Source: Candidatus Fukatsuia symbiotica (GTDB lineage Bacteria; Pseudomonadota; Gammaproteobacteria; Enterobacterales; Enterobacteriaceae). Taken from it: 64,000 nt of DNA. The position numbers and the translations under genes were made by a program. The notes under the pieces were generated by a model that was given only the letters and a program-made list of their open reading frames with translations, was not told the origin of the DNA and did not search any database. Every line of letters begins with the position of its first letter. Within the stretch, counting starts at the first letter, position 1. Positions 11,877-21,626 of the stretch are shown here, in pieces. The DNA is taken from the NCBI RefSeq assembly GCF_003122425.1, contig NZ_CP021659.1, positions 1,178,001 through 1,242,000 on the forward strand. The letters run 5' to 3'.

Positions 11877-13283
11877 ATGAAAATCAAAACCCGTTTTGCC
11901 CCCAGTCCTACTGGCTACTTACATGTAGGTGGTGCCCGTACAGCACTATATTCCTGGTTGTTTTCTCGTCATTTGGGCGGTGAATTTGTATTGAGGATTG
12001 AGGATACTGATCGGGAACGCTCAACTCAAGAAGCTATTGATACGATTATGGACGGCATGAATTGGTTGAATTTGGACTGGGATGAAGGCCCGTATTTGCA
12101 GACTCAGCGTTTTGATCGCTACAACAGTGTGATCGATCAGATGCTAGAAGATGGTAAGGCATATCGGTGCTGTTGCTCCAGGGAGCGTCTTGAGGCGTTA
12201 CGTGCAGCGCAAATGGCCAAAGGAGAGAAACCCCGTTATGACGGTCATTGTCGCGATAGCCAGTATAATTCGGATCAATGCTCGGTAGTACGTTTTCGTA
12301 ATCCACAAGAAGGATCCGTCGCTTTTAATGATAAAATTCGCGGATTAATTGAAGTTAGTAATGCGGAGTTGGATGATTTAATTATTCGTCGTAGTGATGG
12401 TTCTCCCACTTATAACTTTTGTGTCGTTATCGATGACTGGGATATGCAAATTACCCATGTGGTCCGTGGTGAAGATCATATCAATAATACTCCGCGTCAA
12501 ATCAATATTCTGCATGCTTTAGGGGCACCGATACCTGAGTATGCTCATGTATCGATGATTTTGGGAGATGATGGTAAAAAATTGTCAAAGCGTCATGGTG
12601 CTGTCAGCGTGATGCAATACCGTGATGACGGTTATTTGCCAGAAGCTTTGCTAAACTACTTAGTACGTTTGGGCTGGTCTTGTGGTGATCAGGAAATTTT
12701 TTCTCTAGAGCAGATGAAAACGTTGTTTACATTTGATGCTATCAGTAAATCTGCAAGCGCATTTAATACTGAAAAACTGCTGTGGCTAAATCATCATTAC
12801 ATTAACCATCTTCCACCGGAAAGTGTCGCAGTTTATCTCTCTTGGCATATAAAACAACAAGGTATTGATACCCGTAATGGACCACAATTGGTTGAAATCA
12901 TTAAGTTACTTGGTGAACGTTGCAAAACACTGAAAGAAATGGCCAGCTCTTGCCGCTATTTTTATGAGGAGTTTGATGAGTTTGATGCAGATATGGCAAA
13001 AAAGCATTTGCGTCCGTTAGACCGTCAACCATTAGAAGCACTGCGTACTAAACTGGCTGCAATTTCTGAATGGAATGTGGAAAACATTCACCAGGCACTA
13101 CAAAGCACTGCGGTGGCACTCGGTATCGGTATGGGGCAAATTGGGATGCCACTACGTGTGGCAGTGACAGGAAGTGGTCAGTCTCCTTCAATAGATGTGA
13201 CTGTTTGCGCTATTGGTCAGCAGCGGACGCTCACCCGTATCGATGGAGCACTAAAATTTATTACCGCACGTGAAGCTCAATAA
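11877..13283 (+). CDS. gltX: Glutamyl-tRNA synthetase
   Basis: 468 residues (E. coli 471). Class I synthetase that charges tRNA-Glu. HIGH-type motif [12 protein letters not shown] at residues 8-19, KMSKS-type motif KKLSKRHG near 236-243, and the discriminating [13 protein letters not shown] block. The zinc-binding insertion retains Cys98, Cys100 and Cys125 (CCC...GHC), but the residue equivalent to E. coli His127 is Asp, so zinc binding may differ. Divergent from the tRNA-Val/Lys cluster and followed by tRNA-Ala, the E. coli arrangement. Confidence 0.97.
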   Translation: MKIKTRFAPSPTGYLHVGGARTALYSWLFSRHLGGEFVLRIEDTDRERSTQEAIDTIMDGMNWLNLDWDEGPYLQTQRFDRYNSVIDQMLEDGKAYRCCCSRERLEALRAAQMAKGEKPRYDGHCRDSQYNSDQCSVVRFRNPQEGSVAFNDKIRGLIEVSNAELDDLIIRRSDGSPTYNFCVVIDDWDMQITHVVRGEDHINNTPRQINILHALGAPIPEYAHVSMILGDDGKKLSKRHGAVSVMQYRDDGYLPEALLNYLVRLGWSCGDQEIFSLEQMKTLFTFDAISKSASAFNTEKLLWLNHHYINHLPPESVAVYLSWHIKQQGIDTRNGPQLVEIIKLLGERCKTLKEMASSCRYFYEEFDEFDADMAKKHLRPLDRQPLEALRTKLAAISEWNVENIHQALQSTAVALGIGMGQIGMPLRVAVTGSGQSPSIDVTVCAIGQQRTLTRIDGALKFITAREAQ

Positions 13284-13739
13284 TTGATGCCTTGGTAGTA
13301 TAACGCCTGTTCGAGATTATTATGCTCTTTGATATACTTCGTGAAAAATAGGTGTAAAACGCTCATTATTGTCTTGTGCTATATACAGTGACGGTGCTTT
13401 TTCTTCGATTTTTTCTTTTTCTGGCTGTTCATGACGGTTTCGAATAGGTCTTAGAGCCTGTTCTAAATCTTCTTGAGCGACGCTCAGACAAGGAAAAAAT
13501 GAGCGAAAAAGCGCAGTTTACATAGAGTAAGTGAGCATTTTGAACTCGTTTTTGACGAAGTATCAGCGAGCACAAAAGATTTCGAACAGGTTCTTAGATC
13601 CATTCGCAAATCTATTGAGTGATGTGAATTTGGCGTCTTTTTCAACGCTCAACGTAAAAGGTTGATTTAACCATTGACACTATTTCAGTGGTTTCATATG
13701 ATGCGGGCGGTTCGAAGCGTTTAATATGTTTAGGCTTGT
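13284..13739. other. Intergenic region gltX to tRNA-Ala
   Basis: 456 bp without a gene. It contains a 142-bp MITE-like repeat (13453-13594), listed separately, and the promoter region of tRNA-Ala: TTGACA at 13674-13679 and TATGAT at 13697-13702, 17 bp apart, a near-consensus pair. Confidence 0.6.
13453..13594. repeat. MITE-like repeat with terminal inverted repeats
   Basis: 142 bp bounded by AGAGCCTGTTCTAAATCTT (left) and, inverted at the right, AGATTTCGAACAGGTTCT. The two ends pair along about 17 of 19 positions. The interior has no open frame and contains several GAGCG-type short repeats. It could be a non-autonomous IS derivative; no parent element is visible in the window. Confidence 0.55.
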
Positions 13740-13815
<76 letters not shown>

Positions 13816-13857
13816 AATACTCTATCGGCACTCACCAGCGAGTACCGGTAAAACAAG

Positions 13858-13894
13858 AAAAACCCGCACTCTAACTAAGTTTGTGGGTTTTTTA
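13858..13894 (+). terminator. Rho-independent terminator of tRNA-Ala
   Basis: Stem AACCCGCA paired with TGTGGGTT across a 12-nt loop, followed by TTTTTT. It lies 43 bp after the tRNA, on its strand. Confidence 0.75.
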
Positions 13895-14011
13895 TTGCCT
13901 GTTGTCTTTCGGTGTGGCAGGGTTATACTCTGTTTTTTAGGGACTAGATTTGAGACTCTATTCTCTAGTCCTTAAAATAGGTAGTCCCGTAGTCCTACTA
14001 TGGTGATTAAT

Positions 14012-14338
14012 ATGGCAATACAAGCAAAACCTTTGACTAATACCGAAGTGGAAGCGGCAAAGGCACCCAACAAAGATTTATCTTTATACGGTGGTGGATT
14101 ACTGCTGTTTGTTAAATCATCAGGCGTTAAAACATGGCGTCTACGTTACTACCACCCTACAACGAAAAAGCAGACAACGTTAACACCAGGACATTACCCT
14201 ACTTTGTCTCTGGTAGAGGCAAGGAAAGGATTTGCTCCAGATGTGATCGAAGCAGCCTTGGTACATGTTGGATACACACCAAATCCGTAGAGCCTATAAC
14301 CGTAGCACTTATGCCTAAGAATACGGTGCTCGTTTTTT
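14012..14338 (+). pseudogene. P4-type tyrosine integrase, internally deleted and frameshifted
   Basis: The first 75 codons from ATG 14012 (MAIQAKPLTNTEVEAAK...) are the N-terminal DUF4102 arm-binding domain of P4-family integrases (GGGLLLFVKSSGVKTWRLRY; TLTPGHYPTLSLVEAR). They jump directly to the extreme C-terminus (PDVIEAALVHVG), losing about 300 residues of the catalytic domain. A further frameshift follows: the usual AYNRSTY ending is readable in another frame at about 14290-14320. Located 196 bp after tRNA-Ala, the class of site these enzymes use. The remainder of the island is gone. Confidence 0.85.
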
Positions 14339-14339
14339 T

Positions 14340-14759
14340 TGTAAAAACACTTGCTTTGATTGGATAATGTCGGTCTCTTATCTTTTAAACCACGTAAAAA
14401 ACAAGCTTATTTCAAAACAAACTTTGTCAACAGTGCCATAACAAGGCGTTTAGCATACTGCTCAGTTACTATATGGCTCCATATAAATTGATTTAAAATA
14501 ATCGAGCAGAAAACAAGGTACCTAGGTCACTTTGTAGTTTTCTAGGGAATGATTTAAATAGTGTCGTCATGAAATACTGAGCCATAGAGCAAGGCATCGT
14601 ATTTGTACAGCAGCGGGAAAAGAGGAGGTATTCTTTACATAGCGAGTAGCAATCCCCCGCCAGCGCTTTAGGTGTAGAGTAGAAAAGCATTCTCCACGAG
14701 ATGTCGATGTTTGTAGAGCACTTTATCGTATTCGCGTTGAATTTTACGATTTGCATGCC
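14340..14759. other. Non-coding remnant region before IS630 relic
   Basis: 420 bp with no convincing gene. Positions about 14524-14604 are an inverted copy (roughly 85 percent matching by eye) of 16278-16338, so the IS relics between are bracketed by an imperfect inverted repeat. The 87-codon open frame on the reverse strand (14493-14756) has no recognisable domain. Confidence 0.5.
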
Positions 14760-15425
14760 GGCTTCTTCTGCTTCTTTAATGATGTTATGGCATAAAATTC
14801 CGCCAACATGTCTTGGCTATTAAAAAGCAAGAAAAGCTCACTTATGCCGAAACGGCGACACGTTTTTGTGTGGGGATAGCGAGCCTAATGCGCTGGGCTA
14901 AACGTATCGACCCTTGCCTAACGCGTGATAAACCGGCGACCAAAATAAATCGCGCCGCGTTGCTCCTTGATGTGGAAACCTATCCTGAGGCGTCTCAATA
15001 CGAACGCGCTCAACGTATGGGGGTCAGTGCTCGAGGGATAGGCGATGCGTTAAAACGGGCTGGGTTTAGCTATAAAAAAAACATTTTATCATCCCAAAAT
15101 CGACGTCCAAGCTCGAAAAGATTTTCAGACTAAGATACAGGCCTATGAAACCTGTGATACCCCGATAATTTACGTGGATGAAAGCGGTTTTTCCCATGAT
15201 ATGCCGCGTCTTTATGGTTATTGAGTGAAAGGTAAGCGCTGTTACGGCCAGCACGATTGGCATGCTAAAGCCCGTACTTATGTCATTGGTGCCCAGCTTA
15301 ACGGAACATTAACCACGGTTTGTACCTTCGACTGCCATATCAACAGCGATATTTTTTATGCCTGGGTCACCCAAGATTTACTGCCAAAATCCCCTCCAGG
15401 CGCGGTCCTTGTGATGGATAATTGA
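14760..15425 (+). pseudogene. IS630-family transposase relic
   Basis: The N-terminal helix-turn-helix half is open from about 14798 to 15086 (LTYAETATRF, INRAALLLDVETYPEA, YERAQRMGVSARGI, LKRAGFSYKK). A frameshift at the A-run near 15075-15082 moves to another frame that reads PIIYVDESGFSHDMPRLYGY (first catalytic Asp), then an in-frame TGA at 15222-15224, then a stretch ending VLVMDN at the second catalytic Asp. The C-terminal third is missing. Dead element. Confidence 0.85.
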
Positions 15426-15427
15426 AG

Positions 15428-15585
15428 TTATTGCAAAGCGGAGGGTTAAAAAGCAACAGATGTAATGGAGCCAGGAAGGTGCTCATTATTTGCTTCAGAC
15501 ACGAACAGTTGTTTTGAATGATGAGCTAAAGGCTCAATTTGAGCGTTGGCGCCCCGGTGTCAAAATTGGTTTTGTTGCATTAATA
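15428..15585 (+). pseudogene. Transposase 3'-end fragment (ISKra4-like)
   Basis: An interrupted frame reads KKQQM, a stop, WSQEGAHYLLQTRTVVLNDELKAQFERW, resembling the C-terminus of ISKra4/ISNCY-type transposases (Trp-x-x-Gly-Ala-His...Leu-Gln-x-Arg-Thr). Only about 50 codons remain, stitched between IS630 and IS5 relics. The family assignment is tentative. Confidence 0.4.
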
Positions 15586-15790
15586 GAGATAAATGAATTG
15601 GAAACGGTGTACCTATTTTTTAAGCAGCTAATAGATAGAACTGCTCCACGGGAGATAGAAATAAACTTTCCTGATTTGAGAGTGTTCATAATTCTGTGTT
15701 AGGGGCTGTTGACGTTTGATAATAAAGAATTGAAAAATAATAGCAAATTCGTATTATTACAGTTCCTACACCTAATAAGACGAGTTTGCG

Positions 15791-16262
15791 ATGCCCCGAT
15801 TGATGTTCAATGATGAGCTCTGGCCGAAGCTGAAAGGTATCATGCTTCAACACATTATTTATGACAAGCCAAAATTACGTTTAATGGTAGAAGGCATGTT
15901 TTTCCGACTACGCACAGGATGCCCATGATGTGACCTCTCTGAACAATTTGGCCGCTGGAATTCTATTTTAAAAAAATTCAATAATGGGTCGAAAAAAGGG
16001 AAATGGCTATCTATGTTCAAAGCGTGAGTTGATGACCCTGATTTGGAATGGCAATTTATTGATGGCAGTGACGTAAAAGCGCATCAACACAGTACCGGTG
16101 CTGCAAGCATTGGCACCGGAGGCGATTGGCAAAAGCAGAGCAGGTAACACCACAAAAATTCATCTCGGTGTGGATGCTTACGGATTACCTGTTGCCTTTG
16201 AAATCACGGGAGGTGAAATTCATGATTGTACAGCGGCACCTGCTCTTCTGGATAAACTATAA
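15791..16262 (+). pseudogene. IS5-family (IS1031/IS427-like) transposase relic
   Basis: Starts ATGCCCCGATTGATG (MPRLMFNDELWPKLK). Recognisable blocks: the GMFFRLRTGCP segment, LEWQFIDGSDVKAHQHSTGA with the first catalytic Asp, and after a frame change IHLGVDAYGLPVAFEITGGE. Several stops (15926-15935, 16027, 16073) and frame changes interrupt it, and the C-terminal part is absent. The probable IS end GGGGCTGTTGACGTTTGA lies near 15703-15720. Confidence 0.8.
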
Positions 16263-16277
16263 ACTGCCTCTTTCGGA

Positions 16278-16338
16278 TGTTACAAATACGGTGCCTTGCT
16301 CTATGGCTCAAAATTTCATGACGACACTATATAAGATC
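16278..16338 (+). repeat. Partner of inverted repeat at 14524-14604
   Basis: This segment contains TGCCTTGCTCTATGGCTCA and TTTCATGACGACACTAT, and the same strings occur on the opposite strand at about 14560-14600. The pair brackets the IS graveyard. Both could be ends of a lost composite element or two copies of one IS tail. Confidence 0.5.
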
Positions 16339-16345
16339 TTCCAGA

Positions 16346-17044
16346 TTACTGTGTAAATTTGCTTTTTTTCTTCGAAATTTCCCACTGACCCTCTACCAGA
16401 TTACGAATAGTGATCTCTAACATATTCTCGTTAAATAAATATTCTTTTGTCACATCGCTAATTAACATGGGTGTATTGTGAACGACCTTGTAAGTGGATT
16501 CTTGCGACCAAGAGGCACCGCTTTTCATAAAAGTCGTTAAGGTTCTCTTTTTTTTATCGACATCAAATAATCCCATCCCCTCACTCGCCAGTACAGTCAA
16601 CGTTTTACTGAACAGGAATTGTTTTTTATCTACATCAAAGAGATAAATATTATAGGATGGCGAGCCATAACCCCCATCATAGCCATTGAGCAAAGCAATA
16701 TCATCGTGATTATCGAAATTGAAGTCATCAATAACCAATGTACTATTATCTTTATCGTCTATTGTTACCGTATTAACTGTTGTTTTATTCGTAGTATCCA
16801 GTTGGATACCTATTTTCTTAATAGTAATGCGTTGAAACAAATCATCCCGACCTTTGTTAAAAATATCCAGGGTACCTGCTCCCTCACAGCTTGGAGAAAG
16901 TTCATCATCATTACAATTGGCAACTTTTAAAACGAAATCCCATTGTTTTGATGTTTTTTTAAACAATGAGATGTTTGTGTTAGCTGAAAGTGCCCAAGTA
17001 GAGAACACAGATAAAAAAATCGCCAGGAACCTGTTTGAAATCAT
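16346..17044 (-). CDS. Secreted protein with FG-GAP/VCBS-like acidic repeat, function unknown
   Basis: 232 residues. Signal peptide at residues 1-20 (ISNRFLAIFLSVFSTWALSA), so probably periplasmic or exported. The middle contains LVIDDFNFDNHDDIALLNG followed by GGYGSPSYNIYLFD, the acidic calcium-loop pattern of FG-GAP/VCBS-like repeats and of XAC2610-related secreted proteins. Two cysteines (NCNDDELSPSC) may form a disulfide. It stands alone between IS relics and a CoA-transferase remnant. No neighbour indicates a pathway. Assignment to a named family is uncertain; that it is a real secreted protein is fairly sure. Confidence 0.65.
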   Translation of the reverse strand: MISNRFLAIFLSVFSTWALSANTNISLFKKTSKQWDFVLKVANCNDDELSPSCEGAGTLDIFNKGRDDLFQRITIKKIGIQLDTTNKTTVNTVTIDDKDNSTLVIDDFNFDNHDDIALLNGYDGGYGSPSYNIYLFDVDKKQFLFSKTLTVLASEGMGLFDVDKKKRTLTTFMKSGASWSQESTYKVVHNTPMLISDVTKEYLFNENMLEITIRNLVEGQWEISKKKSKFTQ

Positions 17045-17478
17045 ATAGCCTACCCCTCTGCATGTGATAACGGTCTATCCAAATAAACAATTATAAAGTA
17101 TGTGTCCGTTATGATTTTGCTTTACGTTTTTTCAGCAGCCAATACGCTACGGATAAAACCATAATGGTGTGACTGTTAGAGGGAGTTGGAGAAAAATAGC
17201 CATCAATATGATTGTATTACAGTATGACACTCGATAGTGTGACTCTGCTTGCAAATAGGTCATCTCCCCGCTGAGCCATGTTCATTGAGAACTGAATTGA
17301 TACACATATTGCGAAAAACAGTTAACCTAATTTAGGCTGAGTTGATTGATAATGCAGAGAGATCCTGTATAGCGGGACCGATGCAAATTGATGTTAAAAA
17401 CACATGCTAATCGATTGATATTAAATAACCCCCATTAATAAAAGCTATCATAATTTACCTTATATAAAAAAGGACATT
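17045..17478. other. Divergent intergenic region
   Basis: 434 bp between two divergently transcribed genes; it should hold both promoters. AT-rich, with no open frame of note. AAAAAGGA about 10 bp before ATG 17479 is a ribosome binding site for the CoA-transferase. Confidence 0.5.
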
Positions 17479-18897
17479 ATGCTTATGAATACGAGACAAA
17501 AAAATATCCTCCAAGCCCTAGCCCATCCCATGCAAAGTGACAATATTCTTGATCCTGTACGTGAATTAACAAAGGTTATTGAAAGTGTCGGGCTACATCT
17601 CAATTCTGGTGGTGGCTCTGTAAGTTTTACCGGAAAAGATCCGATTATCAGCAGCCCACTGCCGCTCGCGACTATGGCAGGCGTCAGCCTTATGGCGAAA
17701 GCCATTGCAGTTGCAGACATATGGCGTATGCGAACGGGTCAAAGTCAAAATCTTTCTATTAATCTCGGGCAGGTACTGCACCGCCTCTGCCCCTTCTACG
17801 ATAGAAAATGGGAATTGCTCAACGGATGCCCTCCAGGTACACCGGAAGATCTAAAAAAACCATTTATGCCAAGTTGTATGTATGAAACCCTAGATAATCG
17901 TCGGATCCAATTGGTGAATCCTTATCCTAAGAGCAAAGCTGAGACACTGAAATTATTAGGTTGTCACGAAGATCCTAGTGCTATTGCCGAGATCGTTAAG
18001 AAATGGAATTCCTTTAAACTTGAAGAGGCGGCCAATCGTCATGGCATTCAGGCAACCGTCATCCGTACTGTCGAAGAGTTTTTAACCTGTGAACAATTCC
18101 CTTATATCGATGCATTACCACTCATCGAAATCGAAAAAATTGGAGATAGTAAACCTGTTCCTTTCACGCATAGCCCTAAGCATCCGCTGGACGGGATACG
18201 TGCACTGGGGCTTGGTCATGTTATTGCCGGATCGGGTTTCGGTCGTGCACTGGCTTATCATGGTGCCGATGTACTGAATATCTGGCGCCCCATGGATTTT
18301 GAATTTGATATGATTTACTACTCGGCAAATGTGGGTATGCGTTCAAAAATACTTGAGATCGGTCAGACAGAAGGAATGGAAAAATTCCATACCCTCCTAA
18401 AGGGAGCCGATATTTTCTTCTCGAATCGTAGGCCAGGTTATCTGGAAAAGTTACATTTATCCGCAGAATCAATAAGCTCTCTTAAACCTGGCATTATCCA
18501 TGTTGATATGTCACTTTACGGCCATCAAGGTCCTTGGGCCAACCGTATTGGTTTCGATCAAAATGCTGGGGGAGTTAGTGGAATACTTTCGCTGGAAGGT
18601 ACAGCTGAGGATCCGCGCTTAACTGAGATATTCGTTGTTAATGATTACGCCATGTCTTGGCTTGGCGCCCTTGGTGCGATGGTTGCACTTAAAAGAAGGG
18701 CTATCGAGGGAGGAAGTTACCGTATCCGTCTCTCCCTTACAAGGTTGTCTTTATGGTTACTAGAAATGGGTATCTTCGATAAGAATTATGTCCGACAAGT
18801 TGCAGGAATCGGAAAAGATCATGCTTATCTAGTACCGGAAACCTTCTGTGAGGAAACACCTTGTGGTCTCTATCAGATACCGTCTTGCCCATCATGA
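17479..18897 (+). pseudogene. CaiB/BaiF family III CoA-transferase, 3' end cut off by IS110 element
   Basis: 472 codons are open, but the last roughly 15 come from the adjacent IS110 element; family homology fades around LVPETFCEE near 18850. Family III CoA-transferases move CoA between carboxylic acids. Recognisable blocks are LDGIRALGLGHVIAGSGFGRALAYHGADVLNI (about residues 238-270), the LKGADIFFSNRRPGYLEKLHLS segment, IIHVDMSLYGHQGPWANRIGFDQNAGG and AMSWLGALGAMVALKRRAIEGGSYRIRLSLTR. The enzyme has the two-part architecture of longer members. The substrate cannot be told. Loss of the extreme C-terminus may or may not abolish activity. Confidence 0.7.
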
Positions 18898-19851
18898 TGC
18901 AAGTGCTATTTTTGTATCGAATGGGATGCCTGATTTCAGCACACCATACGCCAGTTGGAGTAATTTGCGCATTGCTGCACAGACGCCCATTTTACCCCCT
19001 TTATGGCGTGATACGAGTCGTTGCCACTGTGCTTTCACTATCGGATTACAAGAAAGGGCAGCCAGAGCGGGCATATACAACGCTTTCCTGAGCTCGGTAT
19101 GACCCCGTTTTGATAGGCGGCTCCGTCCTTTAAATAAACCTGATTCACAAAGTTTTGGGTTAAGCCCGGCATAGGCCACCACTGCCTTACTGTTAGTGAA
19201 TTTTGACACATTACCCACATACGCCAGCAAACTGGCACTTAGTATTTCACCGATACCAGGAATACTCTCCAGCAACGCTTTATTTTTCTTTAAGTCAGGA
19301 TCGTTATCGATATGGTTTTTTATTTTTTCTTTGGTGGCCTGGATTTGTTGTTTAAGTGCAGAAATGATTTCAAGCAGTGAGGATTGAACGACATCGTCAG
19401 CCACTGATTGCCGATTTTCTTGCATTTGCCTCATTTCCTCTAAACTCTTTAGATGGCGTACTAGCGCGGTTAATTGACGTTCGCTCAAGGGAGGAGGAGT
19501 CCAGAGGACAGGTGTATGCAGTGCGCAGTAGCGCACTATCATTTTTGCATCCCCCTGATCCGTCTTGTTCCGACTCAGTTCACTCTCACCAAAGGCATGA
19601 ATACGTGATGGGTTTTCTAGGCTGACGTCAATGCCATTATCAACTAAGAACATAGCCAGTGGAACACTGTAACTCCCTGTGGCTTCGAGACAAATATGAC
19701 AATCCCCGTAAGGGATAAGCCATTTCAGTAGTTGGCTAAATCCAGAGGGGGTATTCGGGAATGCTTTTGTTTTATACTTTTTTCTCTCTACCCACACTGC
19801 AACATCGAATTTTAATTTGGCAACATCAATACCCACTGAGGTCTTGTCCAT
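18892..19851 (-). CDS. IS110-family DEDD transposase (bridge-RNA-guided type)
   Basis: 319 residues from ATG 19851 (MDKTSVGIDVAKLKFDVAVW); an upstream in-frame ATG would add five residues. N-terminal RuvC-like DEDD domain: Asp in GIDVAK, Glu in CLEATGSYS, Asp pair in NKTDQGDAKMI. C-terminal Tnp_20 domain with SIPGIGEILSASLLAYVG, the catalytic Ser region NPIVKAQWQRLVSRHKG and an intact end. IS110 enzymes recombine DNA using a bridge RNA encoded in a non-coding end. Left flank is the CoA-transferase, right flank is phage terminase, so this copy sits at a rearrangement joint. Confidence 0.93.
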   Translation of the reverse strand: MDKTSVGIDVAKLKFDVAVWVERKKYKTKAFPNTPSGFSQLLKWLIPYGDCHICLEATGSYSVPLAMFLVDNGIDVSLENPSRIHAFGESELSRNKTDQGDAKMIVRYCALHTPVLWTPPPLSERQLTALVRHLKSLEEMRQMQENRQSVADDVVQSSLLEIISALKQQIQATKEKIKNHIDNDPDLKKNKALLESIPGIGEILSASLLAYVGNVSKFTNSKAVVAYAGLNPKLCESGLFKGRSRLSKRGHTELRKALYMPALAALSCNPIVKAQWQRLVSRHKGGKMGVCAAMRKLLQLAYGVLKSGIPFDTKIALAS

Positions 19852-19866
19852 GGCTGATTCTCCCAT

Positions 19867-20065
19867 GAAAAACAGATAATTAAATGATCGCCCCGACCTT
19901 CCTTATAAATACGTGCTCTTAGCACAAGATACCGTTCGGTCTTACAGGCGACGATAAATATGTCACCGGGGTTTTATCTGACTGCACAAGCTTTAAGCCT
20001 AAGGGCGCAAACAAACTCTCCGGTGACATCCCAATGATCAGTTGGGGATCATCAACCTTTGAAAG
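19867..20065 (-). ncRNA. IS110 non-coding end, candidate bridge RNA region
   Basis: About 200 bp upstream of the transposase start without an open frame. TGTCACCGG at 19961-19969 pairs with CCGGTGACA at 20020-20028, with further short stems around them. IS110-group elements are known to encode their bridge RNA in the non-coding end upstream of the transposase. The candidate is placed by position and stem only; no guide loops were matched. Confidence 0.4.
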
Positions 20066-20347
20066 TTAATAATCAAGATATAAGGCTTCATCCGAAGCTT
20101 GTTCAATAATATCGTGGTCGGTGCGCACGGTATTTTTAGTAGAAAAAGTGCGCACAGCCGCACTGCGCACCACTTTATCTTTTGTGGCTGCTGCCACTTT
20201 CTCGGTCAGGTCTCTTTGCCACGCGTTTCTTACTGCAAACTTCCTGAGGGTCGATTCAGGTACCTGATAGCGTTTTGCTATCGCACGGACAGACAACGCA
20301 CCCGCGCGGTAAGCCGATTCGATGGCCTCCCAGTCAGGTTTTGCCAT
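20066..20347 (-). pseudogene. Phage terminase small subunit, truncated by IS110 joint
   Basis: Starts at ATG 20347 (MAKPDWEAIESAYRAG). The N-terminal helix-turn-helix (ALSVRAIAKRYQVPESTLRKFAVRNAW) that binds cos/pac DNA is intact. The frame runs to ASDEAL and then leaves homology (YLDY, stop), about 80 residues short, exactly where the IS110 sequence begins. Small terminase starts DNA packaging with the large subunit, which is lost beyond the joint. This is the left limit of prophage A; its head and tail genes are absent. Confidence 0.8.
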
Positions 20348-20364
20348 GGTGAGCATTCCTTGGG

Positions 20365-20577
20365 TTAGGGGGATTTATCGAGATGGGTATAGGTCGCTAC
20401 CGGCTGGCCTGCAGCGTTCAGCACAAAGGCAGTATCAGAGGAGGCAAGATGAATGGCATTACTGATGCCCTCGGAGACGATATCAAGGCACTGAGAATTG
20501 CGGTTCCAGCTCCAATTGACGCTAGGATAGCCGATTTCACCTCGACCGTTGCCGAAATTAACTTTGATGGTGTACAT
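20365..20577 (-). CDS. Small phage protein of unknown function
   Basis: 70 residues, MYTIKVNFGNGRGEIGYPSV, with a mostly beta-like sequence and a central SWNRNSQCLD. It lies between KilA-N and terminase genes on the late strand of prophage A, a place where small conserved phage ORFs are usual. AGGAGCA 6-9 bp upstream of its ATG supports translation. No domain recognised. Confidence 0.55.
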   Translation of the reverse strand: MYTIKVNFGNGRGEIGYPSVNWSWNRNSQCLDIVSEGISNAIHLASSDTAFVLNAAGQPVATYTHLDKSP

Positions 20578-20841
20578 AGTTTGCTCCTGTGTGGATGTGT
20601 TAATGTGATCGACATATCATAAAATGATGTCGATAAAAGTGAATAAAATGAATAGGAAAAAACAGCGCGCGGCAGTGCTAACCGGTGGATTTTATTCCAG
20701 AGTGTGATTTTGCATTCTGAGAATGATGAATGAAACCTGTCTCCTCAACATGGAGGAGGACAGTTGTCTTCATCATGAAGACGACTGACCGCTATTTAAC
20801 GGATGTATTTCAAATGCGATAGTTTTCTGCTATTTGGCATT
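20578..20841. other. Intergenic region with two strong hairpins
   Basis: 264 bp without a gene. Two consecutive hairpins: 20737-20763 (CTGTCTCCTC with GAGGAGGACAG) and 20763-20785 (GTTGTCTTCAT with ATGAAGACGAC). Neither is followed by a T-run on either strand, so they look more like RNA processing or protein-binding sites than simple terminators. Confidence 0.5.
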
Positions 20842-21372
20842 TCATGATGCTAGACTGGGAATCGATAACTGGGCTGCTTCTCTCATTCTTTGTCTCTTGG
20901 TCTGTAACTCTGTCTTTCTGCCACCCCTCCCCCAGTGACGCATTTTTCGTGCACAATCACTGATGGTTTTTTCCTCGCGATTAATCACCCTATCAAGACG
21001 GTGAAGCTGCGCCATGACACTCATTCGACGTATGACAACCTCATGAAAGGTTTGATAAACCTTGAACTCAAAAGCCGGTGATAACCATGCCGCATAGCGA
21101 AGAGCAATCAACTCATGTGCCTAGGTGCCTCGACTGTTACCGCCATGAATGGTTTTAAGTATTTGATTTTGTTCCAAAGTGTTTTTTAGCACTTTGGTCA
21201 CTTCTTCAATATACTGAACCACACCGTCGGTATTTAAGAATTGGCTAGGTACCTGCCATTTCTTTGCCATACAAGCGTCAACAGCGGCTTTATGCATATC
21301 ATTGAGATGATAAGTGCCATACTCATTGCTGCGAATAGGGGTGTTTTCAATGAAAACGAGGGGGTATTTCAT
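20842..21372 (-). pseudogene. KilA-N domain phage protein with one nonsense codon
   Basis: Two open stretches in one frame, 21372-21121 (MKYPLVFIENTPIRSNEYG...GGNSRGT) and from 21120 to 20842 (AHELIALRYAAWLSPAFEFKVY...). They are separated only by TAG at 21121-21123, which replaces the usual Tyr codon of the NSRGTYAHELIA motif of KilA-N proteins. KilA-N is a DNA-binding domain of phage and viral regulators. The C-terminal part is a basic coiled segment (RKMRHWGRGGRKTELQTKRQ). A single substitution has broken an otherwise complete gene of about 176 codons. Confidence 0.85.
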
Positions 21373-21626
21373 TACGTGGTTCCTGTTCAGTAATGAACCC
21401 TTGTCACACAGGAATACCAGTCCAAGAGAGTACGCCTACCACTACTGGCTTCCTCAAAGGTTCATTCCTGAAAAGGTTCTTGGTGTGAATACGCGTGTGA
21501 AGCACAGACATAAAAAAGCCCACCGAAGTGAGCCATGGGTTAACCAGTAAAACGGGTAGTTTAAGGGGTCGCATTTCAAATGCGCATGGCGCTAACACCG
21601 TAACCCAACGTTATCTTCTCGATTAT

